From NCBI RefSeq assembly GCF_021018895.1, contig NC_079368.1, forward strand, positions 12,590,001-12,654,000: a stretch of DNA of 64,000 nucleotides, in the 5' to 3' direction. The position numbers and the translations under genes were made by a program. The notes beneath the pieces were generated by a model. The model searched no databases and had not been told where the DNA came from. It was given only the letters and a program-made list of their open reading frames with translations. This DNA is from Seriola aureovittata (taxonomy: Eukaryota > Chordata > Actinopteri > Carangiformes > Carangidae). This document shows positions 58,660 through 64,000 of the stretch, piece by piece (position 1 is the first letter of the stretch; the number at the start of each line of letters is the position of its first letter).

Positions 58660-59030
58660 AAGGAAAATGAGTGGAGAAACAGGATGACAATGTCCCCATC
58701 CATAAGGCACGAGAGTTCACTGAATGGTTTGATGAGTATAAAAATGATCTGAATCGTATGCTGTGGTCTAAACAGTCACCAGGTCTCAACCCAGTTGAAA
58801 ACTTATGGGAGATTTTAGACCACACTCTCCACCATCATCATCACAACACCAAATGAGGGAATATCTTTTGGAAGAACAGTGTTCATCCTTTCAGTAGAGT
58901 TCAGAAACTTCAGAGGCATTGTCAAGGAGTATTAAAGCTGTGAAATAGTAAATATTGGCCTAACACCTTACTCTACACAACACATTATGTTGGTTTTTCG
59001 TATAATTTGTCACCCAGCATGTAGCCTCCC
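58660..59030 (+). pseudogene. Tc1-like transposase fragment (frameshifted)
   Basis: The frame from 58671 contains QDDNVPIHKAREFTEW and SPGLNPVENLWEIL, matching the second catalytic Asp block (QDN.P.H) and the D/E-containing block (SPDLNPIE..W) of Tc1/mariner DDE transposases. The frame stops at 58856 in NTK-stop. The family continuation REYLLEEQCSSF appears at once in another frame (from 58853), followed by a stop and then SSETSEALSRSIKAVK. At least one frameshift and one nonsense change therefore make it dead. The N-terminal DNA-binding part is missing. Confidence 0.88.
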
Positions 59031-59184
59031 CTGGGAACATGAAGGCTAGTTAGCCTTTCTTGCTAACTTTAATGTTGGTACTGATTTGACCATACGGCAC
59101 TTTTCGGGCATGTTACATCAACATCTGCTTAGTCGTTAGTAGATCCTGAACACTTGGTGCTGTGTTCTCCTCTCACATTATTGA

Positions 59185-59380
59185 AAGGATTATTATTGAT
59201 GATTATTTTAGCTTAGCATAAAGACTAGAAGCAGGAAAGTTATAGGGCATAGAAAACTACCTCTAAAAACCACAAGTTGTCATTTTTATGTCTCTGTTCT
59301 AATCTTTTCTTTGAACTCTCTGCAAATAACTAAAAGTGTACTTCCCAAAATGTCAAACTATCTATTTAAACATTTATTCT
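59185..59380 (+). repeat. Old interspersed repeat (TTAGCTTAGCATAAAGACT type)
   Basis: Begins TTAGCTTAGCATAAAGACTA and GAAGCAGG, includes AACCACAAGTTGTCATTTT, and ends CCCAAAATGTCAAACTAT. I recognise these blocks from a widespread fish repeat (TTAGCTTAGCACAAAGACTGGAAGC...AAATGTCGAACTATTCC). The copy is degenerate and its class is uncertain. Confidence 0.55.
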
Positions 59381-61736
59381 GAAATTTAGACAGACAGCAT
59401 TTTAATTTAAATCTTAAACTCCATGATTAGACCAGGTGTACAGTAAATGAGGTCTATTTCTCTTACACTGTGCAGTAGATGAACGTCAGATGGATAGAAA
59501 TGGCAAGGTTGAGGTTATAATTGTAGTTTGCTTCACAGCCGTCCCTGAGCATCTAAAGCACAGGTGCAGTAGGGAGGGGGGCAGGTACCAGATGTGTCCC
59601 AACTATAGCGTATCTCTGAACAGATAGGGACAGGCATCTCCACTTGCCTCTCATATCATTCATGGCTCATTAAGTCCACACTGTACGCTGGACATCTGCT
59701 CTGCATTTGTGTGAGTGTTACTGTCTCTAATTGTTTATACACACTATATACTCTGTATACTATTTCATCTCAGCTTTCTTTCTCTCTCCAAAACACACGA
59801 AAGTGCTCTCTCCCATTGCACTTTCTGTACATCCAGGTGCATTGCTGCAGCCAGGCATCACTGGAGATGAGAGAGACAAGAGCATGATATGAGATTGACC
59901 CAATAGGTGCTTGAGATAATTAAACCTAAAGAAGGGATTTAATGATCCATGTCTTAAGTAAGAGTGATCTTACTCTGTCAGAGTCCCTGTTGAAAAGGGC
60001 CACTGGTTGGTATTGTGCAAAAATTTCTCCTGAAAAAAAATTTGCGTTCTTTTAAAGGGTTTTGCCAAATAACGCTTTAGGAACCATTGGTGGGTGGATC
60101 GTGTTTGTTGGCAGTGTTTTTTTTTGTTTTGTTTTTTTCCAATTCATGAAGTGTTGCACTATGTGTTTGTTCACAAGTCACAGAGAGGTGGTCAGGGTTA
60201 TTGGTGAGTATACTAATCGAAGGGCTTTGACACTGGGAAGTTTAGGCTACTAAAACATGAGTGAAAAGTTGTGGTTTTGGTTAAATATTATTAAAAAAAT
60301 AAAAAAAATAAAATAAACATGATCTGAATCTTTCCCTAACATAACCATAAAAATATCTCTCATGCTTTAGTTGCCACACCTGAGCTGAGCCTTTGAGTGG
60401 GTCTTTGGTATAAAAGAATTCAAACAGTTCAAACAGCTGTTCATTTCATTTTTCATATCATCCTCACAAAGAAAGTTGTTGCATTGTGCTCCCAATGAAG
60501 GGTTGAGTCCACAGTTATCAAATAATGTGTTGATTTGGGGTCATCAGAGGCAAGTACAGCTTCATCTCTTTGTGAATCAATCTGCTTCTTGGAAAATGTA
60601 AGATGATTCATAACTGATTGGCAGACCAGCAGAGAAGTAACAAGTTATAACATTGTTGGTGAAGGTCAGTGGTTTTCAAATAACATGAAAGATAGGATCT
60701 GAATCCTTTCAAAGAGCTAGAATATGATCCATGATTATCGGCATAGCGGAAATGCTGAGGTTTTATCATTTGTAGTTGCATAGTTTGTCTCAAAGTTTCA
60801 GCACACTTGTAAAGTGATCACTGCACTAAGGCAAAAACCGCTGCTCAGCACTTTGCCTCTGTTCATAATAAAATCTCAAATCAAAAAATCTCTGAACATT
60901 TATACCACAAAGGCGATAACCACGTTGCAAATATGCAAAATGAACCCATACCGTTTCTGATGTGGGTAAGTGTTTGGTTCATTTGAAAGTGAGGACAAAC
61001 TTCCACACCTCCTAACATTGGGAAGCAGTGTCTCACTCGAACATAGAGTTTGGCTTGTCTCATTTTCATTTGCCAAGTTCAATTAAATGACACATTTTAC
61101 TTAGACATTTTAAAGCGCTTCAAATTATGCATGAAAAACATTCAAAGATGATTTAGCACAAAACACTGAAACACATTAAAAGACAATATTATGCAGCAGA
61201 AAGCAATAAAACGAATGATCAAGGAAACAAATCCATAAAAACATATTTAATACCACACCTATCTTGAAGAAAATGAATGCTCAGTGAAGTGAAAATAATT
61301 TGTAGACAACAAATTCAATTTTCACTTCTTTTAGAGGTCACTAAATCAAGTAAATGAAAAAAAGAAATCAATGATGATGTCATTTCCTCACAAAGAAACT
61401 CAGACTAACAGAAATCCACTATAAACTTTGTAAATCCTCCCGGCGCTCATTAAATAACCAATCCTGGGATATTTTTACAAGCAACATGTTCGATTAAGTG
61501 TAAATAGACTGTGAAATCACAAATATTTGGTCGTTTTCAAACACACGATAATTAGATACATCAGCCATACATTAATAAATTGTTTACTTGCCTTAGCAGG
61601 TTCCTTATTGCGCTAATAGGGCATGACAGATTTTGCTTGTTAATAATTCTGCCTGTTGCCTGCTAGAGATGATGGATGGGGTGCAAACAGCTGTGGTATC
61701 AACATGCATTTCATGTAAAACAGGGACATGAAGACA

Positions 61737-61758
61737 TGTGGTGTGTGTGTATGTGTGT

Positions 61759-61803
<45 letters not shown>

Positions 61804-61818
61804 TTTGTGTGTGTGTGT
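61737..61818. repeat. (GT)n microsatellite
   Basis: About 80 bases of GT with TATG and TTTG interruptions. Confidence 0.95.
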
Positions 61819-62042
61819 TTTTGCACTATGCGTTGTTTGGCACATTTTCACGGAGGGGTGTGTGTTATCCTTGTCTTTTGGAGTCAGACCGGAGGCTATG
61901 TCTAATTGGAGTCTTCACACTTTCAGGCTTGACTCACACTGACACGCTCGACCTTGGCTCTCCTCCCTTTGCCATGAAAAGGGAAAACAGTGACACAGAA
62001 ACATGCCTTCTTCTTTGCTGAGAAGAGAAACTTTGCAGCTAC

Positions 62043-62064
62043 TTATTTATTTATTTATTTATTT
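62043..62064. repeat. (TTTA)n repeat
   Basis: About five TTTA units. Confidence 0.85.
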
Positions 62065-64000
62065 TTTGTTTTCCCTCTGTCTGCCTTTCTTCTGGTCTTG
62101 TTGTCTGCTTCAAGAGACTTCTACAGTCTTTTCTCTATTTGAAGAGATGAACTTTTCAACCACAAAAGCATGATCTGAGAGACACGCGGGAAGGTCATAA
62201 CTGTCTCTCAGCATCGTGTTGCAGTTGGACGGATCCCTTATCTTAATTAAATGTATATGTCACATCACTTGTGAACATATATTTTACCAGCACAAAAACA
62301 TACATGCCCAGGTATACAGCACATGAATATCAGCATAGGGTAAAGTGCTATAGGGTCAAACGCTTCTACTTCTCGGAATTCAGCCATCAATATACCTCTC
62401 ACCATACGTTTTAATGCTCCGTCCCTCAGGTCTCACTCCCCTTTTAGCATCCAAGGGCCCGTTTATGGGCTTGATTTTCCCTTCCCATCAGGCAGCATTG
62501 ATCAAACAACACACTTAGGGTTTTTCAAGGTGGACATTACTACTGATGGCAACCAGTACTGGCAGCTATAGTGTAAAAACTATGGCCATTATTCACCTGA
62601 TTGGCCTCTACTCCATCTCTCAGTGGTAGGCATTTCATGATTTGGTAGGTATTTATATCCCCACAGGACCAAATCCCCCTCACAGTGTCAGTGGTGAAGT
62701 GCATGCTTTCTGGTGGAATCAATTTAGTTATTTAGTACTGAGGAGGGACAGGGGGTGGGTAGATGATTGTAATGATGTGTTATAGCTGAGCTTGGACATG
62801 CACTTTGCAGGTTGTTTGTCCACCTGCCAAGTGTTTGATTTTTTCATCTGGGCTGCCAAATAAGTATAATCAAACAACGATTTAATATACAACTGATTTA
62901 GAGGTATGATATAATTTCTTAAAATATATACTGTGGCATTTCTTGGAACACCAGGGAAGTTCAACTAGAAGTATTAAGATGTTGAAACTACTGTGCAATG
63001 AAACTTTGAAAAAGGGCTTCTTAATAATGCCAAAATGTTTTTTTTTTGTTGTATGATTTCATTCAGATTTCCAAAAAGTTAAAAGTGAGAACCCACATTA
63101 TTATTGAAAAGTGAAACCTCTTAATAACTCGATATAACCGAATACTTGTACCACAACCAAATGTGGATTTGTGTTGTTCATCAATGCCAATTATTCACAA
63201 ACATGCAGTCCTCCATTCCGACAGTAGTTAATGTTAATCTTCTTACTCACATATTTGCATTGTCAATGTAATTGTGTTGATAATTTCACTGATGAAAGCA
63301 ATTAAAAAGCTGAGATTGGGCTTTGGAGAAATCATGTTGTTACCAAGGAGACTGTGACTTTTAAATCCCTCCCCTTGTCAGTGGCAGTAAGTCTGTCTCA
63401 GAGCTGGAAAACAACATTCCCTTACACCTCATGTCTGCTCTTATTGTAGTCCCATTGGGCAAACATGCTTGGTCTGCGTGGGCCGATGCACTCTGTAAAT
63501 AAAGGAGCAACATACAGATGTAAAAGTCTTCAGATTTTATCCACAGAAGCAGCAGTGGAAGTAATAACAGAACGACAATGGTGTGTTTCTCCCGTGGCCC
63601 CCAGGCCTGTAGCTTAACATCATAGTCCAGGCATCATGTGTGAAAGAGATTGACAGACAAGCGGCTTCAAACCAGCAGCTGCCTCCTCGAGCCATTCACA
63701 TGCATGCACCATGTGATGTGACCAAAAAACAGCCCCAGATTTCTCTCTCTTAATCTACAGTGCACGGATGCAGAAAAACAATATGCATGAGGAAAAACAA
63801 AGACGTTTCTTATGTGCATGCAACAATTCTCCACTTCCTCTCTTCTCCATACTCACAGTCTTCACTAAATAATCTCATGTGTTTTAAGAGTCAGGCTGCA
63901 GTGGATGAGAGGCTAAGCATTATAGCTGGTGGGTGTTGATGTCCGTTGCGAAGGGTCACTCATACCCCTTGTGTGTACTTGGGAGTGAGAATCTCATTAG

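Larger units (their letters stand above)
33471..64000. other. Gene-poor region downstream of the drebrin-like gene
   Basis: In about 30 kb I could not support any coding exon: open frames are short, often low complexity (GT/CA/CT), and show no family motifs or paired splice sites. It holds microsatellites, two Tc1-like fragments, one further old repeat and long stretches of AT-rich unique DNA, some with clustered TAAT-type motifs that could be regulatory (listed separately). Confidence 0.6.

Noticed and set aside
62335..62365. microRNA resembling the miR-17/20 family (TAAAGTGCTATAGGG)
   Set aside because: The match to the known mature sequence fails after the seed and no convincing hairpin partner was found nearby.

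Overview
The window is vertebrate nuclear DNA, most likely from a ray-finned (teleost, probably percomorph) fish. The evidence is a 16-exon gene with GT-AG introns, dense (GT)n/(CA)n microsatellites, a tRNA-derived SINE with intact A and B boxes, an L2-clade LINE 3' end, Tc1-like transposase remnants and several interspersed repeats that I recognise as common in fish genomes. The species cannot be named from the sequence, and nothing prokaryotic or viral was seen.

One protein-coding gene is clear. It lies on the + strand from about 1.4 kb to about 33.5 kb and belongs to the drebrin / drebrin-like (DBNL, mAbp1) family of actin-binding proteins. I joined 16 coding exons by hand (start codon 1622, stop codon ending 32065). 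The joined CDS is 2304 nt with consistent intron phases and encodes 767 residues: an N-terminal ADF-H actin-binding domain, a charged coiled coil, the family NPREFF motif, a long Ser/Pro-rich segment, a long Glu-rich segment and a C-terminal SH3 domain. The SH3 domain points to DBNL, while the linker after the ADF-H domain (MRRIN) and the long acidic middle recall drebrin. The extra length relative to mammalian DBNL (about 430 residues) sits almost entirely in three consecutive exons (11, 12 and 13), each a multiple of three and bounded by phase-1 introns.

Layout. 1-1.4 kb: upstream DNA with two microsatellites. 1.4-1.7 kb: probable promoter, 5' UTR and exon 1. 1.7-19.0 kb: a 17 kb first intron rich in simple repeats, with one old interspersed repeat near 5.5-5.9 kb. 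19.0-20.1 kb: exons 2-4 (rest of the ADF-H core). 20.1-25.7 kb: intron 4 with a SINE flanked by a target-site duplication. 25.7-32.1 kb: exons 5-16, with an L2 LINE fragment in intron 8. 32.1-33.5 kb: 3' UTR with a CA-rich stretch and AATAAA signals. 33.5-64 kb: about 30 kb without any convincing coding exon, holding microsatellites, two Tc1-like fragments (40.6-40.9 kb on -, 58.66-59.03 kb on +), a further old repeat (59.2-59.4 kb) and several non-repetitive blocks with homeodomain/POU-type motifs that could be conserved regulatory elements.

I did not find an undescribed system of interacting genes. The most worthwhile leads are the hybrid drebrin/DBNL architecture with its removable three-exon block, and the candidate regulatory blocks in the downstream gene-poor region.
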